The notes under the pieces are model-generated. The model ran no database searches and was not told where the DNA came from. It worked only from the letters and a program-made list of their open reading frames with translations. Below are positions 20,619 to 31,303 of a stretch of 64,000 bases of DNA, in pieces. The DNA comes from Amanita rubescens. Its lineage: Eukaryota; Basidiomycota; Agaricomycetes; Agaricales; Amanitaceae. The position numbers and the translations under genes are program-made. Position 1 is the stretch's first letter. Each line of letters begins with the position of its first letter. The DNA lies in contig WION01000213.1 of assembly GCA_015039365.1 (NCBI GenBank), positions 28,249-92,248 on the forward strand, given 5' to 3'.

Positions 20619-21896
20619 TCAAGTGTTCATGTTGTGCATGGCGTCGTCATCGTGCTGATAGCCGTAGTCGCCATATAGGTCACAGGCGTCATCGTCGGCT
20701 CCGTCGCACTGTCGTCCATTGACGCATGCCTGACACTGTGACGCGTGGTGCGCCTTCTTCTTTCCCTTCTTCTTTGGCTGGTGAGGGCGGCGGCTAGTGG
20801 AAGCGGGGGTATTGGCGGCATCTGTGGTAACTCGAGAACGTCCTTTCTTTTTAGTGGAAGGACCGGGCGTCGGATCGTGTCGGCGCGTGGGAGCGCGTGC
20901 AGGTAGAGTAGACACAGGAGGAATTGTAGTAGCGAGATGGTGATCCTCAGAGGCATGTTTACCTTGGCAGTGGATGCAACGGCTGTAGCGGTGGGGGCGT
21001 TGATTGGCGGCATTAGTCATACTGCAGGTCGTAGGTCGTCGAGAAGGCGGAGTGTCGTTTCGTCGAGTAGTGGGGACAGGAATATTCCAGACTCCGTGGC
21101 GAATAACAGTGGTGGTTGGGGGTGATGCGGATCGAGGAGGAGGAGGAGCCTTCTTATCTCGTTTCGGTTCTTCCTCAATGAGATCGCCTGTTGTACGGAT
21201 TCGGCGATGAAGATCGAGATCACTGATCGCATTATTGATCTGCGCAATGTGATCGCTAGTGAGTTGATGCAAGGGAACTCCATCTGCGAATTCGGCTGTG
21301 GTCCATTCTGTGTCTCCTTGGATACTGGACAAGAGATCTCGGATCTTTCCGGTGAGGCACCAGATTTCTCTTGATTTACGATCTGTCTCCATAATGCATC
21401 TAGTTGCTCGGTGTCGGTCGGGTGTAGCTTCGGTAGCGCGAAACCAATGGTTGACAGCGATCCTGTTATTCTGATCATGAGGTTGTATTTTTAGTCCAAA
21501 CCTTTGGTCGTCAATGCTTTCTATAGCAAGGATGATATAGCGCTCGATGTCAGCCGTGAGAAGTCATCGTAATAGATCTATCGCCAGTTGATCTAGATTT
21601 CCTCCTTTCGGATGAACGTCTTCCCAATATAGTGACGTAACGTTTACAAATGTTTTGATTAAATCGGCACAGTGATAATTATACTGATCTCGGGCTTGAC
21701 CGGCAAGGGTAGTGGCGGTTCGGAAATCCATGAGGAGTCGCCAGATTCGAGCTATCCTTTCTTGGTCAAAGATGTCGACCTGTAATCTAGCGGCGTTACA
21801 GATCAGAGTGACGCGGTCTCTAACCTTGGTGTAAGTAGTAATTCCGTGATAACTGAGATAGAGATCGGGGGTGGTTCGTACGACGGGGCCAGCCAT
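20619..21896 (-). pseudogene. gypsy-2 ORF4 with one stop
   Basis: 426-codon frame colinear with the intact copies. TGA at 21564-21566 is codon 111 and replaces CGA, the codon next to the one mutated in gypsy-1. The CIHCQGKH and CQACVNGRQC clusters are preserved. Confidence 0.8.
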
Positions 21897-22345
21897 ATCG
21901 CGGTTAGTCCCATTTGTACCGTGACTCTGGTCGTTGCCTCGAATAGATTCGTTATGAGATTGAGTCGAAGCGTGATCGGCAAGTACCGTCTCTCTATGTA
22001 AGGTAACGCTAATGTCTTCAGCATTTCTAGGTGGGATCGGTCAGCTATTGCGATCTTCCGTAATTCGTCCAGGTACAGCCAGAGTTTCTGATGTTCCGTG
22101 ATGGGTTTCCTGGGTTTCGGTGGGAATGATCGGGATCGTCTGAGACGAGGTTTGATCGGAAGATCCGTGGGGAACATCAACGAAGTCGTTCGGGTCAGCG
22201 TCTTCTTCGTCGGTGTCGGTGGTATGAAGAACGAGTCGGGGTCGGTGGGGTCCAGTGGAAGTGGTGAATCGGGTGTCGTTAGTCTCTCTGGCATAGAATT
22301 CGGACCAGGGGAAATGCTGAGCGGCGTCGGTGGTGTCGTTTCCAT
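21803..22345 (-). CDS. gypsy-2 ORF3, open, 180 aa
   Basis: Open over its full length although the element is a fragment and the overlapping upstream extension of ORF4 is stopped by a TGA near codon 112 of that frame. That change (GCC GAC to GCT GAC in ORF3) is silent here. The Pro/Thr-rich N-terminus and helical C-terminus match the other copies. Confidence 0.6.
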   Translation of the reverse strand: METTPPTPLSISPGPNSMPERLTTPDSPLPLDPTDPDSFFIPPTPTKKTLTRTTSLMFPTDLPIKPRLRRSRSFPPKPRKPITEHQKLWLYLDELRKIAIADRSHLEMLKTLALPYIERRYLPITLRLNLITNLFEATTRVTVQMGLTAIWLAPSYEPPPISISVITELLLTPRLETASL

Positions 22346-22377
22346 TCTGCATAGTAACTTGGTATGTGAATGGCATC

Positions 22378-23628
22378 TTAGAGTTTCCTTCGTCTTTTAT
22401 ATTCTAGAAGGAGGTCTTCCATATGCGTCAAGTTATTTTCTGGTTCCCATGTGTTTTCACTGGTGTCATAGCCTTTCCATTTTACAAGAAATTGTAATTT
22501 CCCTCTAAACTTGCGATGTGCAAGCAGTGCTTCTACTTCGTATTCTTGTTCTCCTTCGATTAGATCGGGAGGGGGCCTCGTTTCCGTTGTTCCATGAAAG
22601 GAAGTTTCTTTGAACGGCGTTAGTAAGGCGGCGTGGAATACGTTATGAATTTTCCATTGTCTTGGTAGCGTGAGACGATATGTCACTGGTCCTAAGACTT
22701 CTTTAATGGAAAAGGGACCTTCTCGTTTAGGTGCGAGTTTTCTGCTCTGATAAGGAATCTTCAGGTTCCTAGACTCTAACCATACTTTGTCATTGACTTT
22801 GAACGGTTTGGTCTTTCTCGTTGTTCTCTCCATCATCTTGGCTCGTGCTAGATCATGTGCGGCGAGTGCTTCTTCTCGTGCGCGGAACAGAGAGTTGATG
22901 CGGTTATCGGCGGTTGGTGTATTTGTCTTATTTGAGACAAGGGGAAGTGCAACCGGGGATGTTCCATACATCAATTGAAAGGGCGATTGTTTCAATGCTT
23001 TCTTCTCGTGCGCGGAACAGAGAGTTGATGCGGTTATCGGCGGTTGGTGTATTTGTCTTATTTGAGACAAGGGGAAGTGCAACCGGGGATGTTCCATACA
23101 TCAATTGAAAGGGCGATTGTTTCAATGCTTCATGAGTGCGTGAGTTATGCGCGAATTGTGCTATTGGTATCATCTTGTTCCAAGTATCTGGTTCATAGGC
23201 ACAGAATATTCGGAGATAAGCTTCTAATTCGGCGTTATATCGCTCTGTTTGTCCATCAGTCTGTGGATGGAAGGCGGTACTCATTTTATGTTTGATTTTT
23301 AATGAGTCCATTATGCCGTTAAAGACATGTGATGCAAACTGTGGTCCTCGGTCGGAGATCATGATGTCGGGTAAACCGAAGTTTTTGAATACATTCCGGA
23401 TGTAGAGGTCGGCGGTTTCGTCGGCGGTAATAGTTTTATTACAAGGCATGAGAATTACTCCCTTTGTAAGTCCTTGATCGACCACGATAAAGATAGAATC
23501 AAAACCGTCACTTATGGGTAAGTCGGTTATGAAATCCATGGTTATTTGTTGGAAGGGTCGGTGTGCGTGAGACTTGATTGGCATCAGAGGTGCGGCGGTA
23601 GGGTGAGTATTTGATTTCATTTGTTGAC
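22378..23628 (-). pseudogene. pol: gypsy-2 Pol fragment (integrase to chromodomain)
   Basis: Starts in the integrase after the HHCC finger (MKSNTHPTAAPL) and keeps the DDE core, GPY/F-like segment and chromodomain. A 130-bp tandem duplication (22871-23130) shifts the frame after the integrase core. Confidence 0.92.
22871..23130. repeat. 130-bp tandem duplication in gypsy-2 pol
   Basis: 22871-23000 and 23001-23130 repeat the same sequence, starting TCTTCTCGTGCGCGGAACAG. The flanking short repeat GCTT suggests slippage or microhomology repair. The other gypsy copies have one unit. Confidence 0.95.
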
Positions 23629-24080
23629 TGTTACGAACTCGTTAATCTCAACTTAAGTTGCAGCGGCAACTCTAGTCACAATTACAAGTCTTAAGTCAAA
23701 CGTTAAGATTATAAGTTCAATACTAAGTCAAGGCGTTGACTTAGGATCTGAGGACGATTGTGGTAGATGAGTTAAGAGTACGGTTATATTGCCAGACGAC
23801 AATAAACAGCTAAGTCGAACTTAGGGTTCGACTTTAGAATACAGGCGGTACTTATACTAGCAAGTACAAGGAGACGTACTAATTAATGAATAATGGTAAG
23901 TACAAAAGTAAGTATAAGGACGGCGTCATATGTGGAACAAGGGTTGGTATAAGTAAAGGAACGAGTTAGTCCGTATGAATCGAGCATAAGGGGAGTGACG
24001 AATAAGGTATGCATAAAGAGAATAAACATGTCCGACGTATCATGTAAGCATAATGCGGGAGTCCGTACCGTGTTGTAACA
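23629..24080 (-). repeat. gypsy-3 3' LTR
   Basis: 452 bp, TGTTACGAAC to TTGTAACA on the + strand. Differs from the 5' LTR mainly in its last 130 bases. Confidence 0.96.
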
Positions 24081-24120
24081 CTAGCTCTCCCCTACGTTGT
24101 TGACCGCAACAACAAAACGT

Positions 24121-25398
24121 TCAGGTGTTCATGTTGTGCATAGCGTCGTCATCGTGCTGATAGCCGTAGTCGCCGTAAAGGTCGCAGGCGTCGTCGTCGG
24201 CTCCGTCGCACTGTCGTCCGTTGACGCATGCCTGACACTGTGACGCGTGGTGTGCCTTCTTCTTTCCCTTCTTCTTCGGCTGATGAGGGCGGCGGCTAGT
24301 GGAAGCGGAGGTACTAGCGGCATCTGCGGTAGTTCGAGAACGTCCTTTCTTCTTAGTGGAAGGATCGGACGTCGGATCGTGTCGGCGCGTGGGAGCGCGT
24401 GGAGGTAGAGTAGACATAGGAGGAATTGTAGTAGCGAGATGGTGATCCTCAGAGGCATGCTTTCCTCGGCAGTGAATGCAGCGGTTGTAACGATGGGGGC
24501 GTTGATTGGCGGCATTCGTCATACTGCGGGTCGTAGGTCGTCGAGAAGGCGGAGTGTCGTTTCGTCGAGCAGTGGGGACAGGAATATTCCAGACTCCGTG
24601 GCGAATAACGGTGGTGGTTGGGGGTGATGCGGATCGAGGAGGAGGAGGAGCCTTCTTATCTCGTTTCGGTTCTTCCTCAATGAGATCGCCTGTTGTACGG
24701 ATTCGGCGATGAAGATCGAGATCACTGATCGCATTATTGATCTGCGCAATGTGGTTGCTAGTGAGTTGATGCAGGGGAACTCCATCTGCGAATTCGGCCG
24801 TGGTCCATTCCGTGTCTCCTTGGATACTGGACAAGAGATCTCGGATCTTTCCGGTGAGGCACCAGATTTCTCTTGATTTACGATCTGTCTCCATAATGCA
24901 TCTAGTTGCTTGGTGTCGGTCGGGTGTAGCTTCGGTAGCGCGAAACCAATGGTTGACAGCGATGCGGTTATTCTGATCGTGAGGCTGTATTTTTAGTCCA
25001 AACCTTTGATCGTCAATGCTTTCTATAGCAAGGATGATGTAACGTTCGATATCAGCTGTGAGAAGTCGTCGTAATAGATCTATCGCCAATTGATCTAAGT
25101 TTCCTCCTTTCGGATGAATGTCTTCCCAGTATAGTGACGTAACGTTTACAAACGTTTCGATTAAATCGGCACAGTGATAGTTGTACTGATCTCGGGCTTG
25201 ACCGGCAAGGGTAGTGGCGGTTCGGAAATCCATGAGAAGTCGCCAGACTCGAGCTATCCTTTCTTGGTCAAAGATGTCGACCTGTAATCTAGCGGCGTTA
25301 CAGATTAGAGTGACGCGGTCTCTAACCTTGGTGTAAGTAGTAATTCCGTGATAACTGAGATAGAGATCGGGGGTGGTTCGTATGATGGGGCCAGCCAT
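24121..25398 (-). CDS. gypsy-3 ORF4, 425 aa, intact
   Basis: Extra protein downstream of pol, starting MAGPIIRTTPDLYLSYHG and overlapping the last 94 nt of ORF3 in another frame. Residues about 1-240 look helical and globular. The middle is basic and Pro-rich, with a CCHH cluster (CIHCRGKHASEDHH, CX2CX3HX5H). The end is Lys-rich (KKKGKKKAHH) with a second cluster CQACVNGRQC and an acidic tail. No signal peptide or membrane segment, so it is not an envelope protein. Cys/His and basic content suggest nucleic-acid binding (inference). Four copies code for the same length, and two keep it unbroken. Confidence 0.75.
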   Translation of the reverse strand: MAGPIIRTTPDLYLSYHGITTYTKVRDRVTLICNAARLQVDIFDQERIARVWRLLMDFRTATTLAGQARDQYNYHCADLIETFVNVTSLYWEDIHPKGGNLDQLAIDLLRRLLTADIERYIILAIESIDDQRFGLKIQPHDQNNRIAVNHWFRATEATPDRHQATRCIMETDRKSREIWCLTGKIRDLLSSIQGDTEWTTAEFADGVPLHQLTSNHIAQINNAISDLDLHRRIRTTGDLIEEEPKRDKKAPPPPRSASPPTTTVIRHGVWNIPVPTARRNDTPPSRRPTTRSMTNAANQRPHRYNRCIHCRGKHASEDHHLATTIPPMSTLPPRAPTRRHDPTSDPSTKKKGRSRTTADAASTSASTSRRPHQPKKKGKKKAHHASQCQACVNGRQCDGADDDACDLYGDYGYQHDDDAMHNMNT

Positions 25399-25847
25399 AT
25401 CGCGGTTAGTCCCATCTGTACCGTGACTCTGGTCGTTGCCTCAAATAGACTCGTTATGAGGTTGAGTCGGAGCGTGACCGGCAAGTACCGTCTCTCTATG
25501 TAAGGTAACGCTAATGTCTTCAGCGTTTCTAGGTGGGATCGGTCGGCTATTGCGATCTTCCGTAATTCGTCCAGGTACAGCCAGAGTTTCTGATGTTCCG
25601 TGGTGGGTTTCCTGGGTTTCGGTGGGAGTGATCGGGATCGTCTGAGACGAGGTTTGATCGGGAGATCTGTGGGGAACATCAACGAAGTCGTTCGGGTCAG
25701 TGTCTTCTTCGTCGGTGTCGGTGGTATGGAGAACGAGTTGAGGTCGGTGGGGTTCGGTAGTAGTGGTGAATCGGGTGTCGGTGGTGTCTCCGGCATAGAA
25801 TTCAGACCAGGGGAAACGCTGAACGGTGTCAGTGGTGTCGTTTCCAT
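25305..25847 (-). CDS. gypsy-3 ORF3, 180 aa, intact
   Basis: Begins 32 nt after the pol stop. N-terminal half is Pro/Thr/Ser-rich and basic (PPTPTKKTLTRTTS, RLRRSRSLPPKPRK); the C-terminal half is predicted helical (KLWLYLDELRKIAIADRSHL) and hydrophobic. No family recognised. The frame overlapping it (from 25878, which could extend ORF4 upstream) contains a TGA at 25441-25443 that in ORF3 is the silent change TTC to TTT. This, and its survival in all four copies, makes ORF3 the likelier coding frame. It could still be a chance open frame. Confidence 0.6.
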   Translation of the reverse strand: METTPLTPFSVSPGLNSMPETPPTPDSPLLPNPTDLNSFSIPPTPTKKTLTRTTSLMFPTDLPIKPRLRRSRSLPPKPRKPTTEHQKLWLYLDELRKIAIADRSHLETLKTLALPYIERRYLPVTLRLNLITSLFEATTRVTVQMGLTAIWLAPSYEPPPISISVITELLLTPRLETASL

Positions 25848-25879
25848 CCTGCATAGTAACTTGGTATGTGAGTGACATT

Positions 25880-28800
25880 TCAGAGTTTCCTTCGTCTTTT
25901 ATATTCTAGAAGGAGGTCTTCCATATGCGTCAAGTTATTTTCTGGTTCCCATGTGTTTTCGCTGGTGTCATAGCCTTTCCACTTTACTAGGAATTGTAAT
26001 TTCCCTCTAAACTTGCGATGTGCAAGCAATGCTTCCACTTCGTATTCTTGTTCTCCTTCGATCAGATCGGGAGGGGGCCTTGTTTCCGTTATTCCGTGGA
26101 AGGAAGTTTCTTTGAACGGTGTTAGTAAGGCGGCGTGGAATACGTTATGAATTTTCCATTGTCTTGGTAGCGTGAGACGATATGTCACTGGTCCTAAGAC
26201 TTCTTTGATGGAAAAGGGGCCTTCTCGTTTAGGTGCGAGCTTTCTGCTCTGATAAGGAATCTTCAGGTTCCTAGATTCTAACCATACTTTGTCATTGACT
26301 TTGAATGGTTTAGTCTTTCTCGTTGTTCTTTCCATCATCTTAGCTCGTGCTAGATCATGTGCGGCGAGTGCTTCTTCTCGTGCGCGGAACAAGGAGTTGA
26401 TGCGGTTATCGGCGGTTGGTGTATTTGTCTTATTTGAGACAAGGGGGAGTGCAACCGGGGATGTTCCATACATCAATTGAAAGGGCGATTGTTTCAATGC
26501 TTCATGAGTGCGTGAATTATGCGCGAATTGTGCTATTGGTATCATCTTGTTCCAAGTATCTGGTTCATAGGCACAGAATATTCGGAGATAAGCTTCTAAT
26601 TCGGCGTTATATCGCTCCGTTTGTCCATCAGTCTGTGGATGGAAGGCGGTACTCATTTTGTGTTTGATTTTTAATGAGTCCATTATGCCGTTAAAGACAT
26701 GTGATGCGAACTGTGGTCCTCGATCGGAGATCATGACGTCGGGTAAACCGAAGTTTTTGAATACATTCCGAATGTAGAGGTCGGCGGTTTCGTCGGCGGT
26801 AATAGTCTTGTTACAAGGCATGAGAATTACTCCCTTTGTAAGTCCTTGATCGACCACGATAAAGATAGAATCGAAACCGTTACTTGTGGGTAAATCGGTT
26901 ATGAAATCCATAGTTATTTGTTGAAAGGGTCGGTGTGTGTGAGACTTGATTGGCATCAGAGGTGCGGCGGTAGGGTGTGTATTCGATTTCATTTGTTGAC
27001 ATGCCGTGCATCCGTCACTGAACTGTTTAACCATTTTAGACATTAATGGCCACCAGTAATATTCCTTTAATAAGGCGAGTGTTTTGAAGAAACCGGGATG
27101 TCCGCTTGTTGGCGATTCATGAAAATCTCTAATAATATCTCGGCGAAGGTCGGTGTCAGGGGGAATAAAGGATTTCCCTTTGTACAGGATTAATTCATCG
27201 TCAAGGGTCCAATCAGAAAGGGCAGTGCGTAAAGGTGGTGTTCCTTTTTCTTTTAGACATTTCTTGATTGATTGAGCAAATTCGTCTTTGACAGTTATTT
27301 CTATTGCTCTGCTACGGAGATCTTCGGCGATTGTGCGAACAAAGAGTTCTTTTGGGAGCATCGTTATTAACTCTTCTGGTTCGTCTTTTGTCATATGATC
27401 GGGTCGGCGGGATAGTGCATCCGCTATTATTAATTTTGCTCCGGGAACATGGGTTAATTTAATATTAAATCGAGACAAGTCGTTCCACCATCGTGCTTGG
27501 CGGTTCGTAAGACGTTGTGGTTCTCGATAATAGAGTAAGTTCTTGTGGTCGCAATGAATAATGACAGGGTGTTCTGCTCCTTCAAGCAGGTATCTCCATT
27601 CGTTATAAAGAGCGTAGTAAATGGCAAATAACTCTCGGTCGTAGATTTGCCATCGTGTTTCAGTTGGCGTTAAGGCGTGGGATAGGTATCCACATGGGTG
27701 TAAGTCGCCATTATCATCTTTTTGCATAAGAACTGCTCCGATTGCGCGGTCTGATGCGTCTGTTTGTAGAATGAAGGGTTTGTTAACATCGGGCATCATT
27801 AAGACAGGTGCGGATGTGAAGCATTCTTTTAATAGATCAAATGCGACTTGGCATTCTGCGGTCCATGTCCATAATTTGTTTTTCTTTGTTAGGTCGTGCA
27901 GGGGTCGTGCAAGATGGGCGAATCCGAAAATAAACCTTCGATAGTAATTTCCGAATCCTAAAAAGGATCTAACTTGTTTAACGGTAGTAGGGGTTGGCCA
28001 GTCCCTGATTCCGGCAAGTTTGATCGGGTCCATTTTTATTGTATTTTTGGATATGACGGTGCCTAGAAAATCAACTTCTTGGGCAGCGAATTTACACTTT
28101 TCAAGCTTGAGGTAAAGATCGTGTTTCTGTAATCGTTCAAGTACTTGTTTTGTTCGAATCTCGAGTTCTTCTTTAGTGCGCGCGTGTATTAGCATGTCAT
28201 CCATGTAGATAACAAGCCATCCTTTTTCTGTAAAATCCCTGAAATAATCATCCATCATAGCTTGAAACGTTGCTGGTGAATTTCGTAATCCGAAGAACAT
28301 GACGTTAGGTTCAAATAAACCTCGATTGGTGATAAAGGCGGCTTTCCATCTGTCGGATTCCTTGATTTGAACGTTATTATATCCCCATCGGATATCCAAT
28401 TTTGTAAAGTATTCCGAATCTTTGAGTTTGATCATAAGATCGGAGATAAGAGGTAGTGGATATGCGTTTGGTTTAGTATATTCGTTCAAATATCGATAAT
28501 CTTGGCAGGGTCGTAATTTTTGTGCTTCTTTCTTTTCTACAAAGAAGAAAGGTGATGCCTGCGGTGATTTCGACGGTCTGATGTAGCCTTTTTCGACGTG
28601 TTCTTTAATCCATTCATCCAGTGTATTCTGCTGTTTCGGAGATAAGGGATAGATTTTTCCTCTTTTTGGTATGAAATCATCGCGAAGTTCTATCTGGTGA
28701 TCCCAAGATCGGCTTTCTGGGAATCGTTCACTTGCTTTTTTCTCGAATACGTCTTTCCATGCCGAGTATTCAGGAGGGAGCATGTAAACCTCCTCTGTTT

Positions 28801-29485
28801 GATGGTATTTATGTTCCATTTGTTGAGCTGGTGTATATCGTGCGATAGTTACTTGGTCGTATTCGTCTTCTGACCAGCTTCCTATATCCTCAAATGTGTG
28901 CGTGTTCCATCCGTGATCTGTCGTCTGTGATCCTTTGTGTGACATCAAATATCCGATGACGAGATCTTCTTCCTGTTCAGGCATAGCTATTCTGTCAATC
29001 TGTTGACAGATGCTCCGAAGTGATGCCTTGATCTTGTCCTGTTCAGAGTCTCGGAACTCTAGAGTCTTTTCTTTCCAATTTACGTCAGGGTTATGCTTCT
29101 CTAGCCAAGGAAGCCCCAGTATAATCGTTTGTTTTCCTATTGCTGATACGTAAAACCATTCGGTCATGCGTTTTCCATTCATTTCGAAGGTGATTAGACA
29201 TTGTTCATCGATTTCTCCTTCTTTGTTTATGGTGCCATCGACGTTATAAACTCTAATTGGTTGTGGAGTTTTTCGTTTTCTCCATTTGTGTGCTATCCTT
29301 TTGTCGATAAATATCCCTTCAGCTCCGCAGTCGACAAGGGCAACGAGGTTTTCAGTGTTGTTTTCGGTTTCAACTTTGATAGGGACAGATAATCTTCGTT
29401 TTGAAATAGATTGTACTGTTACATGAGATATATCGAGAGTTGAATCTGGTGTATCTGAGACTTCATCCACTGTCATGAGTCCCAC
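25880..29485 (-). CDS. pol: gypsy-3 Pol, intact, 1201 aa
   Basis: Uninterrupted chromovirus Pol. Protease motif VDCGAEG (D52; DCG in place of the commoner DSG/DTG); RT palm YMDD near residue 427; RNase H TDASDRAIG near 570; integrase HHCC finger (HESPTSGHPG ... CTACQQ) near 790-830; DDE core with SDRGPQFASH and TDGQTERYNAE; GPY/F-like segment (REGPFSIKEVLGPVTYRL); chromodomain at the C-terminus (LVKWKGYDTSENTWEPE). Read as a -1 extension of gag through a T5 run, or from the GTG at 29485. Its high identity to the other copies makes it the reference for their damage. Confidence 0.95.
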   Translation of the reverse strand: MGLMTVDEVSDTPDSTLDISHVTVQSISKRRLSVPIKVETENNTENLVALVDCGAEGIFIDKRIAHKWRKRKTPQPIRVYNVDGTINKEGEIDEQCLITFEMNGKRMTEWFYVSAIGKQTIILGLPWLEKHNPDVNWKEKTLEFRDSEQDKIKASLRSICQQIDRIAMPEQEEDLVIGYLMSHKGSQTTDHGWNTHTFEDIGSWSEDEYDQVTIARYTPAQQMEHKYHQTEEVYMLPPEYSAWKDVFEKKASERFPESRSWDHQIELRDDFIPKRGKIYPLSPKQQNTLDEWIKEHVEKGYIRPSKSPQASPFFFVEKKEAQKLRPCQDYRYLNEYTKPNAYPLPLISDLMIKLKDSEYFTKLDIRWGYNNVQIKESDRWKAAFITNRGLFEPNVMFFGLRNSPATFQAMMDDYFRDFTEKGWLVIYMDDMLIHARTKEELEIRTKQVLERLQKHDLYLKLEKCKFAAQEVDFLGTVISKNTIKMDPIKLAGIRDWPTPTTVKQVRSFLGFGNYYRRFIFGFAHLARPLHDLTKKNKLWTWTAECQVAFDLLKECFTSAPVLMMPDVNKPFILQTDASDRAIGAVLMQKDDNGDLHPCGYLSHALTPTETRWQIYDRELFAIYYALYNEWRYLLEGAEHPVIIHCDHKNLLYYREPQRLTNRQARWWNDLSRFNIKLTHVPGAKLIIADALSRRPDHMTKDEPEELITMLPKELFVRTIAEDLRSRAIEITVKDEFAQSIKKCLKEKGTPPLRTALSDWTLDDELILYKGKSFIPPDTDLRRDIIRDFHESPTSGHPGFFKTLALLKEYYWWPLMSKMVKQFSDGCTACQQMKSNTHPTAAPLMPIKSHTHRPFQQITMDFITDLPTSNGFDSIFIVVDQGLTKGVILMPCNKTITADETADLYIRNVFKNFGLPDVMISDRGPQFASHVFNGIMDSLKIKHKMSTAFHPQTDGQTERYNAELEAYLRIFCAYEPDTWNKMIPIAQFAHNSRTHEALKQSPFQLMYGTSPVALPLVSNKTNTPTADNRINSLFRAREEALAAHDLARAKMMERTTRKTKPFKVNDKVWLESRNLKIPYQSRKLAPKREGPFSIKEVLGPVTYRLTLPRQWKIHNVFHAALLTPFKETSFHGITETRPPPDLIEGEQEYEVEALLAHRKFRGKLQFLVKWKGYDTSENTWEPENNLTHMEDLLLEYKRRRKL

Positions 29486-29487
29486 TG

Positions 29488-29496
29488 TTAAAAATC
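29488..29496 (-). promoter_or_regulatory. gypsy-3 candidate -1 frameshift site
   Basis: GAT TTT TAA at the gag end, identical to gypsy-1, with pol open in the -1 frame. Confidence 0.5.
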
Positions 29497-30546
29497 CTCG
29501 TTTTCATCGGCAAGAGATAGTAATAGATCATTCTTTTCGTCGGTTGACATCCCTTTCATCAGCGCTCGGATGTTCTTGGTGTAATTTGGTTTAGACTCTC
29601 GGACTTCTTCTTCTTCCCAATTTCCGTCACCATCATTTGATGTGGCTCGAATGTGACGTTTGGGCTTGAATCCTCTTTTCTTTCCTCCTTTAAATCGGCC
29701 TTTCCCTTTGTTTCTTTTCTTCTTCGGGCATTGCCCTGACATGTGTCCTTTGATTCCGCAGATAAAACATAAACCGTCTTTGATGTAGCGTTCTCTTTCT
29801 TCTTTGGACATAGATCTGATCGTAAGTTCTAATTCTGGGTCTTCTTCATATTCCAGAAATTTATGATCGATCTGCATAGCCCATGATTCGTCGTTATGAG
29901 AGGATGATGAATGACCATTTCCAGATCGAGGGGAATAAGCATATGAACGGGTTCGGATGTTGTCGAGTTTGATAGCAATGTCGTACCAATCTTGTAATGT
30001 TTTTGGGTTCATGAGCATTGCTTTTTCGAACTCGGGTGCTGTAAGTCCTTTTCCGAACATATGAAATGCTGCTTCTCCTTCGATTCCGGCTTTCGTGATT
30101 TGTTCCTTGAACTGATTAACGTAGTTTGGCAGGGTCATCTGTTTCTTTCCTTTCATAGACGATCTGTTCTGTAGATTGAGAATTTTCGTGTATGCATTTC
30201 CACTTGGATCAACTTCTCCCCAATCTGTCAAGAATGACAGTTTAAATGCTTCCCAGTCATCGAATAAAGCAGGTCTCGTGATGCCTCCTTCGGTGGTGGC
30301 ACGAGATTTTCGTAGTTCTGCTAATTTATTCTTTTTCCATTGTCTAGCTCCGTCTGAGATTTTATTCAGGGCGGCAAGGATTTTTAAACGGTCTGTGTTC
30401 ATCCGTTCAGGGTTCATATCAAAGAAGATTTCGATATCTTCTATGAATGTGTTGGCATCCTTTCGCTTCCCTTTGAATTCAGGGAGATCTCCGATGAGAC
30501 TAGGGGTTCGTGGGTTAGGTATAGGGTCTGTACTTCCTCCAGACAT
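29488..30546 (-). CDS. gag: gypsy-3 Gag, 352 aa
   Basis: Capsid-like N-terminus, CCHC knuckle CFICGIKGHMSGQC and Lys-rich tail, colinear with gypsy-1 Gag. The frame continues open upstream to 31212 without an ATG (222 codons), so the start at MSGG may be internal. Confidence 0.92.
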   Translation of the reverse strand: MSGGSTDPIPNPRTPSLIGDLPEFKGKRKDANTFIEDIEIFFDMNPERMNTDRLKILAALNKISDGARQWKKNKLAELRKSRATTEGGITRPALFDDWEAFKLSFLTDWGEVDPSGNAYTKILNLQNRSSMKGKKQMTLPNYVNQFKEQITKAGIEGEAAFHMFGKGLTAPEFEKAMLMNPKTLQDWYDIAIKLDNIRTRSYAYSPRSGNGHSSSSHNDESWAMQIDHKFLEYEEDPELELTIRSMSKEERERYIKDGLCFICGIKGHMSGQCPKKKRNKGKGRFKGGKKRGFKPKRHIRATSNDGDGNWEEEEVRESKPNYTKNIRALMKGMSTDEKNDLLLSLADENEDF

Positions 30547-31288
30547 CCTTGGTGGGGGTGATGGATCTCTTCGTGGTGGAGTTGGGTCGGGTTTAGGTTC
30601 GTCTATTTCGATTTTGTCAGAGTCAAACGGGTCTTCTTCGTCTTCTTTAGGGTTCGAAGGACCTGGTTCGGGATTGGTCGGTTGTTGGGCAGGTGTTGGT
30701 GTCGTTCCAACTGAAAGATCACTGAGAAAATCAAGGGAAAGATCGGGTTCTTGATCTGTTTCTCCTTCTTTCTCGGATTCACTATCGTTTAGGCCAAATT
30801 TTGCTTTCTTTTTGCCTTTTGTCTGTATGGAAAGGAGAGTTTTCGGTCTTAAGTTCTCTGGTAGAGCGTCAACAGTCCCCTTTATCCAAATGGGGGTGTT
30901 GAAGTATTCGTTAGGGACAAATTCTTGTGTTTCGGATGCTATCCAACGTTCTGTGAGGTGGTCGAATCTGATGTGCTGTTCCTGAAGATATAGATCTGCG
31001 AAATAATAATATGATTCGTTCGGAGGTCTAGTTTCTTTTTGTGGTATCCAGAATTCTTGTTCTTTAACTGGATTTCCTCCTGTATCTTCCCAGATTCGTT
31101 TTGCACCGTTTAGTCTGACGTAGTATCCGTCAAGAACGTAGTTCCCTTTACGATCTCGTGTAGCTCTATTCGGTGGAGCTCTCCAATCCGTTTTGACAAC
31201 GTGGCCAGTAACCTACGGGCTGGCTTTCCGGAAGTTCGTCGAAGTGTATGTTATCAAATGCCAATGAATCGATGTTCAGGCTTATTGA

Positions 31289-31301
31289 TAAGTTCGACTT
31301 A
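31289..31301 (-). promoter_or_regulatory. gypsy-3 self-priming PBS
   Basis: Two bases inside the 5' LTR on the minus strand: TAAGTCGAACTTA, complementary to TAAGTTCGACTTA of the LTR. Confidence 0.7.
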
Positions 31302-31303
31302 AT

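Larger units (their letters stand above)
20127..23628 (-). mobile_element. gypsy-2: 3' fragment of the chromovirus
   Basis: Minus-strand copy keeping the 3' LTR, ORF4, ORF3, chromodomain and part of integrase. It stops abruptly in integrase where the LTR of gypsy-3 begins (23629). The missing 5' part is not found on the far side of gypsy-3, so this is not a simple nested insertion. Confidence 0.92.

Noticed and set aside
25305..25847. ORF3/ORF4 as an envelope gene
   Set aside because: No signal peptide, membrane segment or fusion-like motif; ORF4 has Cys/His and basic motifs instead.
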